Shown: positions 9,269 through 19,725, counted from the stretch's first letter. The stretch is 64,000 nt of DNA from Actinobacillus arthritidis (GCF_029774155.1 NZ_CP103833.1:248001-312000), one strand, 5' to 3'. Notes: generated from the letters alone by a model not told the origin. Numbers and translations are program-made.

Positions 9269-10102
9269 TTAAGAGAAAAGTGCGAATAGTTCGTTAACTT
9301 TGATACGAGAGTTAGCATTTTGTCCGATAGAACGTTGAACTTTAATTTTTTTTATTTTCGCACCTTGGTATATTTTCCGAGTGAAAACCGTATCATGGTT
9401 TGAAATGAGTACAGGTATATTATTTTGTTGTGCTTGTTTGGCTAATTGTGCCAATTTCTCTTGTTGAGAAAGGCTAAATCCACCTCCAGCATAATGAGTA
9501 AAATTACTTTCTTGTTGCAGAGGTGCATAAGGCGGATCACAATATACAATATAATTGTCCGGATTCTGGTTTAAGTAGGCAAATACGTGTTCAAAGTCGG
9601 CACAAATAAATTCGGCTTTCTGTGCTTTTTCCGCAAAAAATCGTAATTCATTCTCGGGGAAATAATGTGTTTTATAAGCACCGAAAGGCACGTTATATTC
9701 GTGTTTTTGGTTATAGCGACAAAGTCCATTAAAACCGAAGCGGTTTAAGTAAAGGAATAGCACGGAGCGTCTAAATGGATCCGATGAGGTATTAAATTCC
9801 TGACGGCGAGCGTAATAAAAATGAGCCGTATTGGCTTCGGGTGTCAGAAAAAGTGTACGAACCGCTTGAATATAATGTTCCACATTATGTTTAATGGTAT
9901 TAAATAAGTTAATTAAATCAGGATTGATATCGGCAAGCAAATAGCGTTCATAATCCGTATTAAGAAATACGGAGCCAGCTCCTACAAAGGGCTCAACGAA
10001 ACAAGCCCCCTGAGCAGGCTGAGGGGGCAAATATTTACGAATTTCAGTGGTTAGGCGATATTTTCCTCCTGCCCACTTTAAAAAAGCTCTTCTATTACTC
10101 AT
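9269..10102 (-). CDS. dam: DNA adenine methylase (GATC)
   Basis: 277 residues, the same size as E. coli Dam (278). It shows the N-terminal KWAGGK motif (9-14), the AdoMet loop FVEPFVGAG (35-43), and the catalytic DPPY at 189-192, the order of group alpha N6-adenine methylases. Methylates adenine in GATC to direct MutH mismatch repair; mutH is also in this window at 57-58 kb. It follows aroB by only 5 bases, so aroK-aroB-dam form an operon as in E. coli, here lacking damX. The start at 10102 fits the family N terminus. Confidence 0.95.
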   Translation of the reverse strand: MSNRRAFLKWAGGKYRLTTEIRKYLPPQPAQGACFVEPFVGAGSVFLNTDYERYLLADINPDLINLFNTIKHNVEHYIQAVRTLFLTPEANTAHFYYARRQEFNTSSDPFRRSVLFLYLNRFGFNGLCRYNQKHEYNVPFGAYKTHYFPENELRFFAEKAQKAEFICADFEHVFAYLNQNPDNYIVYCDPPYAPLQQESNFTHYAGGGFSLSQQEKLAQLAKQAQQNNIPVLISNHDTVFTRKIYQGAKIKKIKVQRSIGQNANSRIKVNELFALFS

Positions 10103-10107
10103 TAAAA

Positions 10108-11197
10108 CTAATGTTGGGTAAATCGTTCAATCGCAGACAGAACTTGTTGCTCTGATGCGTGAGCACTGACATAAGCATTTCCTAACGATTTCAGTAAGAT
10201 TAGACGTAATTGTCCACCTAATACTTTTTTATCTCGCCACATATAAGGGAGATATTGGTTAGGTTCCATATTATCTGGAGATATTGTCGGTAATACGGCT
10301 TGTGCAAGCAATTTTTCTAAACGAGCTACATCTTGTTCGGATAAGTCGCCTAAAATACGAGATAATTCCGCCGCTTCTAACATACCTACAGATACGGCCT
10401 CACCATGTAACCAGTTACCGTATCCCATATGAGCTTCAATCGCGTGACCAAATGTATGCCCTAAATTAAGTAAAGCACGGTCACTTTTTTCTGTTTCATC
10501 GCGAGCTACAACATCTGCTTTTAGCTGACAACAGCGTTGAATACAATATTCTAATGCACTTTGCTCTAATGCTACTAGATTATGAATGTGTTGTTCTAAC
10601 CATTCAAAGAATTGAATATTGAAAATCGCCCCGTATTTGATCACTTCAGCAAGACCGGCACTCACTTCACGTTTTGGTAATGTCTGTAAAGTATTCGTAT
10701 CAATAATAACGGTAGCTGGTTGGTAAAATGCACCGATCATATTTTTACCGAGAGGATGATTAACCGCTGTTTTACCGCCTACAGAGGAATCCACTTGAGC
10801 TAATAACGTCGTCGGTATTTGAATAAAACGGATACCACGTTGATATGAGGTCGCAGACATAACCGGCAACATCGCCGATAACACCACCGCCTAATGCGAT
10901 AAGTGTGGTATCTCTGTTATGATTTTTTTCTAATAAAGCGGTAAAAATCATATTCAGAGAGTCTAAGGTTTTATATTTTTCTCCGTCAGGAATCAGCACA
11001 TAATCAACGCTACAACCGAGTCTTTTCAGTGTATCTTGAACAGCGGCAAGATAATGTTCGGCAATTGTCGGATTAGATACAATCATAACTTTATCGCCTG
11101 AGGTTAACGGGGCATAGCTTTTCGGATCCGTTAATAAACCTGAGCCAATAATAATCGGATAACGACGTTCTTTTAATTCAACATTTACTTGTAACAT
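10108..11197 (-). CDS. aroB: 3-dehydroquinate synthase (frameshifted)
   Basis: Converts DAHP to 3-dehydroquinate, the second step of the shikimate pathway, using NAD+ and a divalent metal. The N-terminal frame (start 11197) contains the NAD-binding region up to [13 protein letters not shown]. The C-terminal frame resumes with [20 protein letters not shown] and the [10 protein letters not shown] motif, later the metal-ligand [10 protein letters not shown] block. The two frames join near 10855-10862 if one base is removed from 'tatgtctgcgacc'. Restored length is about 363 residues, the family size. It lies 15 bases after aroK and 5 before dam. Confidence 0.93.
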
Positions 11198-11212
11198 TTC
11201 TTGCCTCTCTCA

Positions 11213-11734
11213 TTACTGTAAGTTATCAATCAACTCAATAATATGAGTTGCAACAACTTTTGCACTTTGTTCATCTGTATGTAATGTAATATCAGCAATT
11301 TCTTCATACAAAGGATTGCGAATTTGTGCCAATTCTTCCAATGTTTGACGAGGATTTTCTGTTTGAAGTAACGGACGTTTTTTATCTCTCTGCGTTCTTT
11401 CAAATTGTTTGTCAACAGTGGTTTCTAAATAGATAACAATACCTCGTGCCGATAATACATTGCGGTTTTCTTTTGAAAGAACTGAACCGCCGCCAGTGGA
11501 AAGCACGATCCCCTGATTTTGCGTTAATTCATTGATAATACGCTCTTCACGCTTACGAAATCCTGCTTCACCTTCAACATCAAAAATCCAATCAATATCA
11601 GCACCGGCACGTTCTTCAATTACGTTATCAGAATCAATAAATTCCATACCTAACATCTGTGCAAGTTGACGTCCAATGGTGCTTTTACCAGCACCCATAG
11701 GCCCTACAAGGAAAATATTACGTTTTTCTGCCAT
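11213..11734 (-). CDS. aroK: Shikimate kinase I
   Basis: 173 residues, identical in size class to E. coli AroK. Walker [10 protein letters not shown] is at 11-19, the shikimate-binding DSD/E region follows at about 34-40, and STGGGSV is at about 79-85. It phosphorylates shikimate with ATP. First gene of the aroK-aroB-dam unit, transcribed from the 261-base gap after mrcA. That gap also contains a hairpin with an uptake-like signal. Confidence 0.95.
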   Translation of the reverse strand: MAEKRNIFLVGPMGAGKSTIGRQLAQMLGMEFIDSDNVIEERAGADIDWIFDVEGEAGFRKREERIINELTQNQGIVLSTGGGSVLSKENRNVLSARGIVIYLETTVDKQFERTQRDKKRPLLQTENPRQTLEELAQIRNPLYEEIADITLHTDEQSAKVVATHIIELIDNLQ

Positions 11735-11791
11735 TTTTATTTCTTCTTAATATTCTAAATTTATATAACTATCAATTTGTGGAAAGAAAAC

Positions 11792-11836
11792 GACCGCTGG
11801 TGCTTAATTGCTTTATTTTTAGCAATAGCAAGCGGT
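11792..11836. terminator. Uptake-signal hairpin between mrcA and aroK
   Basis: ACCGCT (11793-11798) and AGCGGT (11830-11835) are the outer arms, with AATTGCT / AGCAATA as an inner stem. No strong T-run follows on either strand, so termination is uncertain. The rest of 11735-11995 holds presumed aroK promoter sequence but no feature I can name. Confidence 0.35.
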
Positions 11837-11995
11837 CTGCTTTACGAAAAATGTTGCAAGAGTGCTTTTTCGGTTGAGTAAAATCGTATTAAATACCACA
11901 AATTGCCCAAAGATAATTAGGTAAGATTATCGCAAGAAATCATACCTAATTTCAACCTTATAGGGAAAGAAACCCTAAAATTTTATAAATTATTT

Positions 11996-14588
11996 TTAGA
12001 ATAATTCAAAGCTCCCCGGAGAATTTAGTAACTCTTTTGGCGGTAGTCCCAATCGTTGCTCTAAATGCGGTTTTGAGCCTGGTTTTGTTTCTTGCAGTAC
12101 TTTATAGGCTTTTTCCACAATATATTTTTTAGTTGGTTCAGTTCCTTTAATAAAGTACTCAGTTAAATTGTTACCAAGAAAACCACTGCTAGCGTCAATT
12201 TTTACTTCAATAATATTAGGTGGGGTGGCAATGATACGATCCTTTTTATCTGCAAGAGCGACCTTCATATATTTAGTCCAAGCGGGCATTGCAGTTTTGG
12301 CACCTGCTTCTCTTTTACCTAAATCTCGTTTATTGTCATCAAAACCGACATATACGGTTGTAACAATATTTGCTCCAAAACCGGCATACCAAGTGATTTT
12401 AGCATTATTTGTCGTACCGGTTTTACCTCCAATATCTTTACGATTTTTAAATTCGGATGCCAAAGCTTTACTGGTTCCATTCCAGCTTTGCCCTGGCTCG
12501 CCGTAAATCGCACTATTTAACATACTACGCATTAAGAATGCTAATTCTCCGCTAATGACTCTTGGTGCATATCGTACTTCAGTGCTGTTCTGAGCGGCTT
12601 CAGTCATTAAACTTGGCACATTCGCTTTGACAGAAGATTTGATTTCAGGCTCTCCTTCACTTTCTGCTGGACTATCATCACTTTCGTTATTGTCTTCAGC
12701 ATCTTGAGCAGAAATAGCTTGAATTTGTGCTTCATCATGAATTTTTACACCGTCAAAATAATCTGGTTCAGGATATTTCACTGGCAGATTGCATTCTAAA
12801 CAAGCGATAGCAGGATTTGCTTTAAATAGTTCATTGCCTTGATTATCTAAAATACGCTCAATGATATAAGGCTCAATTAAATATCCACCATTGTCAAAAA
12901 CGGCATAGCCTCTTGCCATCTCTAATGGTGTGAATGATGCGGCACCTAATGCAAGAGCTTCAGTTGCAACAAATTGATCTCTATTGAATCCGAAACGTTC
13001 TAGATATTCGGCAACATAATCTACCCCAGCCATTTGTAATGCTCGGATTGCAACCATATTTTTAGATTTACCTAATGCGACGCGTAAACGTAATGGACCT
13101 TCATAGCGGTTATCCGCATTTTTAGGTGTCCAAGGTTTTTGCCCACGTTTGGTTATTGTGATTGGCGAATCACTTAATGTGGTCGAAAGGCTTAAACCTT
13201 TATTCATTGCCGCGAAGATAAATAAACGGTTTAATCGATGAACCGACTTGTACGAGAGATTGAGTAGCTCGGTTAAAGCGGCTTTGTTCAAAGCTAAAGC
13301 CACCGACAATTGCCTCGATTGCACCGTTATCACTATTTAACGAAACTAAGGCAGAATTGACTTCCGGAATTTGACCGAGAATCCATTCTTTTCCATTTTT
13401 AGCTTTACGAATCCAGATTTGCTCACCTACGTTAAGTTTAATTTGTCGCCCGAAAACTGCATTAGATTTAGGTAATTCGTCCTTATCTCCGTTTGGTAAT
13501 AAAATTGTATAACCATTTTTAGCGATACCAATAATTACAGCTCCGGTAAAGGGATCTGAATTTGGTAATTTGCTCAAATGCTCAATAATTTTTTCATCAT
13601 CCCAAGCGGTTTTTCCGGTCCAAAGTTTATCAGCACCACGCCAACCGTGGCGTATATCATAATTAATAAGATTTTCTTTCAATGCATCCTGTGCCGCTTT
13701 TTGGTCGGTAGAGAGGACGGTCGCATATACTTTAAAGCCTTTATTATAGGTCGCATCTTCGCCATAACGTCTTACCATTTCTTGACGAATCATTTCGGTA
13801 ACATAATCGGCTCTAAATTCTAACGCAGTACCGTAAAATGTCGCTTTAACTTCCTCAGTTTTCGCTTGTTCGTATTGCTGTTGAGTAATTTTTTTAACTT
13901 CCAACATTCGACCTAATACGACATTACGGCGGTTTTCCGCACGTTTTACCGAATAAAGAGGGTTCATTGTGGAAGGTGCTTTTGGTAAACCAGCGATGAT
14001 TGCTATCTCTCCCAAGGTTAATTGGTCAAGATTTTTACCAAAATAAGTCTTCGGCTAGCTGCTGCAACGCCGTGAGAACGATAGCCTAAATAAATTTTAT
14101 TTAGGTAAAGTTCAAGAATTTCATCTTTGCTCAGCACTTTTTCGATTTCTAAAGCAAGAATAGCTTCTTTTAATTTACGTTCAAGATTACGCTCAGGTGT
14201 TAAGAAAAAGTTACGAGCTAATTGCTGAGTTATTGTACTTGCACCCTGAGTATCCCCTTGGCTAGAACGCCAAATCGCACGTGCGATCCCTTTGGGATCA
14301 ATGCCTTTGTGTTCATAAAAACGGACATCTTCGGTTGCAATGATGGCATCGATCAATGTTTGGGGAATATCAGCCAATTTAACTGGAATACGACGTTGTT
14401 CGCCTACTTCACCAATCAACTTGCCGTCAGCAGTAAAGATTTGCATAGGTTGCTCGCAATTCCACCGTTTTTAAACTGGATACATCGGGTAAACTTTCTT
14501 TGATATGAATATAAGTAATACCTGCGGCTACACCACCTAAAATCAGCAGTGAAAGTAAAGCACTAAGTATTATTTTTGCGATCTTCAT
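11996..14588 (-). CDS. mrcA: Penicillin-binding protein 1A, bifunctional transglycosylase/transpeptidase (three frameshifts)
   Basis: Polymerises and cross-links peptidoglycan at the inner membrane. The start is MKIAKIIL at 14588, a membrane anchor; the longer frame from 14648 lacks support. Order: TM helix, glycosyltransferase domain with ATEDVRFYEHKGID and TITQQLARN, then transpeptidase with SSIK (catalytic Ser), SKN and KTGTTN motifs. Net frameshifts lie near 14455 (removing one G gives LRQPMQIF), near 14045-14052 (AAAS then KTYFGKNL), and near 13213-13225 (FIY then AAMNKGL). Restored length is about 860 residues, close to E. coli PBP1A (850). It diverges from comA, as ponA does in related genomes. 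Confidence 0.93.
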
Positions 14589-14595
14589 CGAAAAA
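14574..14595. promoter_or_regulatory. CRP-S (Sxy-dependent) site for the competence operon
   Basis: TTTTGCGATC, two bases, then ATCGAAAAA form a 22-base palindrome-like element. The Pasteurellaceae CRP-S consensus is TTTTGCGATC...GATCGCAAAA, so the match is near perfect, with a single change in the right half (TCGA for TCGC). It overlaps the mrcA start codon (14588) and lies about 140 bases before the comA start. Known biology: CRP and Sxy/TfoX activate com genes through such sites. Confidence 0.65.
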
Positions 14596-14734
14596 TTCTC
14601 TTTTGGTAAATGACGAAATTGAAGCTTATCGCCAAGATATAAACACAATTAAAAAATTAAAAAGTAAGTATAAGACAAAAATCGCAAAAAAACCGCTTAA
14701 AAATTGCATAAAGTCGATTCAAAGGAACAAAATT

Positions 14735-15415
14735 GTGAAAAAATTCACCAAAATGATGAAAAAAACAACGAGAAATTGTTTGGTTGGGGTTAGTGAGAAT
14801 CAGGCTTATCGCTGTTTCTGTTTTGATAATGAATATAAGAGAATGTGCTATTGGCAAAGCATAATAGAGAATAACTCTTTTTCATTACCGAAAGCGGTCG
14901 AATTTCCGTCTAATCCTGTCTTTGTTCGTTCTGTTCCTTTTCAATATATTTGGCGAAAATATCTTTTTTTACCGATACGTTATGACCAAACGATGATTTA
15001 TCGCCAACTTTTACAAGTGCTACAACAAGAATTACCGCTTTCGCTTGAAGAGGTTTATTTTGATTACCAGCTTTTTCCTCTTGAAAAAGAAGGGTTGGTT
15101 AAAGTGATTGTTTATGCGTTACGTAAGAGTTATGCCCATACATTGATGATTCGGGCTGATACCATTCTAGATTGTGAGCTTTATTGCTTTGTTCGAGGTT
15201 TTAATGCGCTTTCCTCATCCGATTTGGCTCAAGAAAATCGAATTTATGCTTTAACGGATAGAACTTTTAGACTTACCGGTAAAGAAATTGAATTTAATAC
15301 GGATCTTACCTTAGCAAATTGTCGTTTGGAGCAACTGGAATTAGACGACTCAATCAAAGATCCGTTTTTATATGTGACCGCATTAGGGGCAAGTTTATGG
15401 AATGGAAAGGGATAA
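14735..15415 (+). CDS. comA: Competence protein ComA (PilM/HofM-like)
   Basis: I choose the GTG at 14735, with AAAGGA at 14720-14725, over the upstream ATG at 14576, which would overlap the mrcA start and add a lysine-rich tail lacking in the family. The 227-residue product is a divergent PilM-like actin-fold protein, assigned mainly by position as first gene of the comABCDE operon; its weak sequence conservation is normal for Pasteurellaceae ComA. It is expected to form the cytoplasmic part of the type IV pilus alignment complex needed for DNA uptake. The stop overlaps comB by 19 bases. Confidence 0.8.
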   Translation: MKKFTKMMKKTTRNCLVGVSENQAYRCFCFDNEYKRMCYWQSIIENNSFSLPKAVEFPSNPVFVRSVPFQYIWRKYLFLPIRYDQTMIYRQLLQVLQQELPLSLEEVYFDYQLFPLEKEGLVKVIVYALRKSYAHTLMIRADTILDCELYCFVRGFNALSSSDLAQENRIYALTDRTFRLTGKEIEFNTDLTLANCRLEQLELDDSIKDPFLYVTALGASLWNGKG

Positions 15416-15918
15416 ATTTAACAGATTATCGAGCGAAGCAATGGAAGCAAAACATCTATAAAAAGGGGATTTATCTATTTCTGATAGCTATCGTTGCAGT
15501 CACTTTAGCAATTTACTTGCAATTAACCGTTTTACAAATAAATCAACAAAATAGACCGCTTGTCAACCAAGTTGCATATCTTAAAAAAGAATTAGTACAT
15601 TTAAACGGAAAATTGGCACGATCTCGAAGTTCTCCTCCTATAAATATAGGACGAATATTTACGGAGGAGCATATTGCTAAATATTTGACGCTTTTACAAG
15701 ATTTGCCATTACCGCAAGGTGGTATAGAAGAAGTCATTTTTGAATATAACGAGATGCCAACGATGAAAATAGTCGGTATTTTTAGCCATTCGGATCAATT
15801 TGAAAGGCTGGAAAAATATCTTTCCGAGCAAAAAGTATTTGGTTTTGAATTAGTTAACTTTCAGATAAATGATCAACATCAACTTGAATTTAGTTTTAAT
15901 ATTACCTTAAGGGAGTAA
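15397..15918 (+). CDS. comB: Competence protein ComB (PilN/HofN-like)
   Basis: 173 residues from the ATG at 15397, inside the end of comA. It has a short cytoplasmic N terminus, one membrane helix at about 24-47 (KKGIYLFLIAIVAVTLAIYL), and a periplasmic coiled-coil and ferredoxin-like region. That is the PilN architecture. The N-terminal segment of PilN binds PilM, consistent with the preceding gene. Identified by architecture and operon position. Confidence 0.8.
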   Translation: MEWKGINLTDYRAKQWKQNIYKKGIYLFLIAIVAVTLAIYLQLTVLQINQQNRPLVNQVAYLKKELVHLNGKLARSRSSPPINIGRIFTEEHIAKYLTLLQDLPLPQGGIEEVIFEYNEMPTMKIVGIFSHSDQFERLEKYLSEQKVFGFELVNFQINDQHQLEFSFNITLRE

Positions 15919-15921
15919 ATT

Positions 15922-16449
15922 ATGTTTTCACTTAATAGGCTTTATTTATTACCAAATAGTTATATTTTCCGTCTTTTATCTTTTCTACAACTCTATTTTA
16001 GAGCGGTTTGTTTAAGCGTATTTATATCAATAGTAAGCTATCCCTCTTATCAATACATTTCCCAATCTTCATATCAAAAAGAATTATTAGCTACAGTACA
16101 ACAATTATCTCAAGATACTACACAAAAGCAGAAGCTATATCAAAGTCTTAGCCAACATCAGAATCATTTGAAAGAGAAAGAACAATACGTGAGCCAACTT
16201 AACCAGCAATTACAAAGCATCTTCAATGCTTATCAAGTAAAACTGGAACAAATGCAATGGAATTTAGAACAGGGAAAATCCATTTACTTTTCGTTAAATC
16301 ATCAAGTATCAATTATCTTTAAGCTCATTAGAAAGCTATCGAAATTGAAGCCATTAAAATTTAGAGAAATTCATTTAATCAAATTGGAACAGGAGAAGCA
16401 GTTGCAACTACGGGCGAGTGTTATTGTTACGGAGGATAAAGGTGAATAA
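15922..16449 (+). CDS. comC: Competence protein ComC (PilO/HofO-like)
   Basis: 175 residues, starting 3 bases after comB. A membrane helix lies at about 26-45 and is followed by a Gln-rich coiled coil (about 50-110) and a small C-terminal domain, the PilO architecture. Partners ComB in the periplasm. The gene ends GGTGAATAA, overlapping the GTG start of comD. Confidence 0.78.
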   Translation: MFSLNRLYLLPNSYIFRLLSFLQLYFRAVCLSVFISIVSYPSYQYISQSSYQKELLATVQQLSQDTTQKQKLYQSLSQHQNHLKEKEQYVSQLNQQLQSIFNAYQVKLEQMQWNLEQGKSIYFSLNHQVSIIFKLIRKLSKLKPLKFREIHLIKLEQEKQLQLRASVIVTEDKGE

Positions 16450-16846
16450 GTATCTTTTAAGTTTCTTATTTTTCTCATCTGTGAGTAGTGCTGATCCGTT
16501 TTACGGTGAACAATTAGAAGATAAAAATTCGGTATTTTCAGCAGAGAAGAATATTGCAGCTTCTTCCGACAATTTAACCGCTTGTCCAGCACCTTCACCA
16601 AGAAATAATCGCTATTTACCTTCCAAATTAACCCAATTGAAATTTATCGGCGTACTCAAAAAACAAGATAAATATAAAGCGATTTTTATGGATTCGCAAA
16701 AGCAACTGTTTGATCTGCAAGTTAATGATTGGTTAGTCGATGAACATATTCAGATTATAGATATTGATTTAAAATCAATAAGTTATATAGATTGGCAAAC
16801 AGAGAAAAATTGTCAATCTCCGACTTCTATTACCTTAAAGTTATAG
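16442..16846 (+). CDS. comD: Competence protein ComD (PilP/HofP-like)
   Basis: 134 residues from a GTG inside the end of comC (GGTGAATAAG). A signal peptide ends at about residue 17 (FFSSVSSA, then DPF). The mature protein has a linker, then a compact beta domain with KLTQLKFIGVLKKQDKYKAIF and DLQVNDWL, typical of PilP, which links the inner-membrane complex to the secretin. It contains an uptake signal (ACCGCTTGT) at 16577-16585. Confidence 0.8.
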   Translation: MNKYLLSFLFFSSVSSADPFYGEQLEDKNSVFSAEKNIAASSDNLTACPAPSPRNNRYLPSKLTQLKFIGVLKKQDKYKAIFMDSQKQLFDLQVNDWLVDEHIQIIDIDLKSISYIDWQTEKNCQSPTSITLKL

Positions 16847-16855
16847 GAGGAAAAT

Positions 16856-18151
16856 ATGAAAAGAATGATTTTGTTACTCTTTTTTATGTTTTCATCGGCT
16901 TACGTATATGCTTTTTCTATCTCGTTGAGGAATGCACCGACTTCAGAAATCCTGAGTTATTTGGCGGAAGAATACAGCAAAAATATTGTGTTAAGCGACA
17001 ATATTGAAACGAATACCACGTTAAGAATTGAAAATAGTGATTTTGATAGTGTGTTAAAAAGTATCACTCGATCAAATAAGTTGACCAGTGCGTATGAAAA
17101 CCAAATCTATTTTATTGGTCATAAAAAAGACGATAAGGATCCTAACAGGGGATTAAATCCGGAATTATTAAAACCTAAATTGATTACTAAAACTATTAAG
17201 TTAGATTATGCCAAAGCAACGGAAGTGATTGAATCTTTAACTAAAGGTAGCGGTAATTTTTTATCAGAAAACGGTTATTTACATTTTGATGATCGCAGTA
17301 ATAGCTTAATTATTAAAGATAGCCCGGAATCAATGAAAAATATCGTAAAATTAATTAGAAATTTAGACAAACCGACCGAACAAATTGCGATTGAAGCGAG
17401 AATAGTCACAATAAGCAGTGAGAATTTGCAAGAACTTGGGGTACGTTGGGGAATGTTTTCGCCGACAAATGGACATCATAAAATTGCCGGTTCTCTTGAA
17501 GTGAATGGATTACCGGATACTAACCATTTAAACGTCAATTTTCCGGTAAATAACGCCGCTTCTATTGCGTTACAGGTGGCTAAAATTAATGGACGCGTAC
17601 TTGATTTGGAATTAACCGCTTTAGAACAAGAAAACGATGTAGAAATTATTGCCAGCCCACGTTTACTGACTACCAATAAAAAACCGGCAAGTATTAAACA
17701 GGGAACTGAAATTCCATATGTACTTTATAACCGTAAAGATGAAGTGAAAAATATCGAATTTAAAGAAGCCGTTTTAGGGCTACAAGTCACGCCGCATATT
17801 TCAAATGATAAGCAAATTTTGCTCGATCTAGTTGTGACACAAAATTCGCCAAATTCAACCAGTTCGACCGTGCATGGTTTAGTCACGATTGATAAACAGG
17901 AATTAAATACGCAAGTATTCGCTCAACATGGTGAAACCATTGTACTTGGCGGTATTTTTCAGCATTTAACCGCAAAAGGTGAGGATAGAGTGCCAATTTT
18001 AGGTTCAATTCCGTTTCTTAAAAAATTATTTAGTCATTCCAGTAACAGAGTTAGTAAGCGTGAGTTAGTCATTTTCGTTACACCTTATATTGTTAAAAGT
18101 GGAAAACAGAAAATTTCCTCTCATTCTTCACATAAATTACCGCCAAAATAA
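16856..18151 (+). CDS. comE: Competence secretin ComE (PilQ-like)
   Basis: 431 residues. A signal peptide (MKRMILLLFFMFSSAYVYA) is followed by a short N-terminal STN/N1 region and a full C-terminal secretin domain, including the conserved ASPRLLT and VPILGSIPFLKKLF elements. Forms the outer-membrane channel through which the pilus and incoming DNA pass. It is short compared with PilQ proteins that have AMIN domains, as expected for Pasteurellaceae ComE. RBS AGGAGG is at 16845-16850. comF is not next; nusB follows. Confidence 0.92.
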   Translation: MKRMILLLFFMFSSAYVYAFSISLRNAPTSEILSYLAEEYSKNIVLSDNIETNTTLRIENSDFDSVLKSITRSNKLTSAYENQIYFIGHKKDDKDPNRGLNPELLKPKLITKTIKLDYAKATEVIESLTKGSGNFLSENGYLHFDDRSNSLIIKDSPESMKNIVKLIRNLDKPTEQIAIEARIVTISSENLQELGVRWGMFSPTNGHHKIAGSLEVNGLPDTNHLNVNFPVNNAASIALQVAKINGRVLDLELTALEQENDVEIIASPRLLTTNKKPASIKQGTEIPYVLYNRKDEVKNIEFKEAVLGLQVTPHISNDKQILLDLVVTQNSPNSTSSTVHGLVTIDKQELNTQVFAQHGETIVLGGIFQHLTAKGEDRVPILGSIPFLKKLFSHSSNRVSKRELVIFVTPYIVKSGKQKISSHSSHKLPPK

Positions 18152-18221
18152 GATAAATTGTGTTAAAATCTCTCGCTTAAATCGCAATAAGTTGTTTATT
18201 GATTGCGTACGAATTTTTGTG

Positions 18222-18250
18222 TGGCGGTTTATTTAAATGCCGCCATTTTG
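18222..18250 (+). terminator. Weak hairpin between comE and nusB
   Basis: TGGCGG (18222-18227) pairs with CCGCCA (18240-18245), followed by TTTTG. It may end the com transcript; the loop is long and AT-rich. Confidence 0.35.
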
Positions 18251-18276
18251 CTCTTTATGATAAACGCAGAGGTTTT

Positions 18277-18690
18277 ATGAAAGTTTCTCCACGTCGCCGT
18301 GCCAGAGAGTGTGCGGTTCAGGCTCTTTATTCTTGGTATGTATCGCAAAATAGTGTAGAAGAAGTTGAATTATCATTTGTCACAGACCAAGATATGAATG
18401 GTGTTGATTTGCCTTATTTCCGTAAATTATTACGCGGTACGGTTTTATATATAGAAGCGATTGATGGCGTACTTCGTCCGTTTTTAGATCGTGCGGAAGA
18501 TGAGGTTGATCCGATTGAACGTACTATTTTACGTCTTTCGGCATACGAATTAAAATATGAACTTGATGTACCTTATAAAGTGGTGATTAATGAAGGTATT
18601 GAAGTGGCGAAAGTATTCGGTTCAGACGATAGCCATAAATATATTAACGGTATTTTAGATAAATTAGCACCGGCTTTAGGTCGTAAATAA
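18277..18690 (+). CDS. nusB: Transcription antitermination factor NusB
   Basis: 137 residues from the ATG at 18277 (AGAGG upstream); a longer in-frame start at 18199 crosses the hairpin and is rejected. All-helical, with [15 protein letters not shown] at the N terminus (boxA RNA-binding arginines) and [12 protein letters not shown] in the middle, both family hallmarks. With NusE it binds boxA for rRNA antitermination. Followed by a terminator, then thiL-pgpA, as in E. coli. Confidence 0.95.
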   Translation: MKVSPRRRARECAVQALYSWYVSQNSVEEVELSFVTDQDMNGVDLPYFRKLLRGTVLYIEAIDGVLRPFLDRAEDEVDPIERTILRLSAYELKYELDVPYKVVINEGIEVAKVFGSDDSHKYINGILDKLAPALGRK

Positions 18691-18702
18691 TTGAAGGATA
18701 AG

Positions 18703-18737
18703 AAGAAGGTGAGCGTAAGGTTCACCTTCTTTTTTGT
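18703..18737 (+). terminator. Terminator after nusB
   Basis: AGAAGGTGA / TTCACCTTCT stem with an 8-base loop, then TTTTTTG. The next start codon is only 18 bases later, so thiL may be expressed by read-through or its own promoter. Confidence 0.75.
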
Positions 18738-18754
18738 TATATAGCGGAGGAAAA

Positions 18755-19721
18755 ATGACGGAATTTGAAGTCATTGCACAATATTTTAAACGTAATAAGG
18801 TACGTTCGGACGTGGATTTATCAATAGGCGATGATTGTGCGGTTACGACTTTAAAACCGAATGAGCGTTTAGCCATTACTACCGATACATTGGTATCGGG
18901 AACGCATTTTCTTCCGTCCATTTCTGTCGCGGATTTAGCTTATAAAACATTGGCGGTTAATTTAAGTGATTTAGCCGCAATGGGTGCAACTCCCGCTTGG
19001 GTTTCTTTAGCTTTAACGCTTCCGAAAATTGATCACCAATGGCTTGCTGAGTTCAGTCACAGTTTATTTGCTGTGTTAGATCGCTATCAGGTAGATTTGA
19101 TCGGCGATGATACTACCGGTGGTACTTTCGCTAACGCTTACAGCACAAGGTATTTTACCGAAAGATCAAGGATTGTTTCGACATCAAGCACAAGTCGGTG
19201 ATTGGATTTTTGTTTCCGGCAGTTTAGGGGATAGTGCGACCGGTTTATCGCTGTTGTTGAATAATTGCAAAATTTCGGACGAATCCGACTGCTATTTAGT
19301 ACGACGCCATTTACGACCTACGCCAAGAGTGGAATTAGGACTGGCACTACGAGCATTTTCCCGTTGTGCAATCGATATTTCAGACGGCTTATTAGCGGAT
19401 CTAGGGCATATTTTAGATCGTAGCCAAGTTGGGGCTGAAATTGAATTGAATAATATACCGCTTTCTAGCCATTTAATGGCTAAATATAGTGAACAAGAAG
19501 CACTTCATTTCGCTTTAACCGGTGGGGAAGATTATGAGTTATGTTTTACCGTATCGGATGACAAGCGGTCGGAAATGGAACAAATTTTACGTTCTCAAGG
19601 GATTAAAGTGAGCTGTATCGGTAGGATCATTTCGGCGGCAAGCGGTCTGATTTTACGCCAAAATGGTAAACAAGTACCGTTACCGGCTCAAGTTGGTTTT
19701 GATCATTTTAAATCAGTATAA
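18755..19721 (+). CDS. thiL: Thiamine-monophosphate kinase (frameshifted)
   Basis: Phosphorylates thiamine monophosphate to the active cofactor TPP. The ATG at 18755 follows GGAGG. The N-terminal half shows DVDLSIGDDCAV and the ATP/metal loop AVNLSDLAAMGA. The first frame runs off at 19201, but the family sequence continues in the +1 frame from about 19110 (LSLTLTAQGILPKD...) to 19721, including DISDGLLADLGH and GGEDYELCF. One extra base near 19105-19120 explains this. An exact uptake signal lies at 19561-19569. The stop is 4 bases before pgpA. Confidence 0.92.
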
Positions 19722-19725
19722 AACG

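Noticed and set aside
14576..14734. Upstream ATG extension of comA
   Set aside because: Would overlap the mrcA start and CRP-S site and add a Lys-rich stretch absent from ComA/PilM proteins; the GTG at 14735 has a proper RBS.
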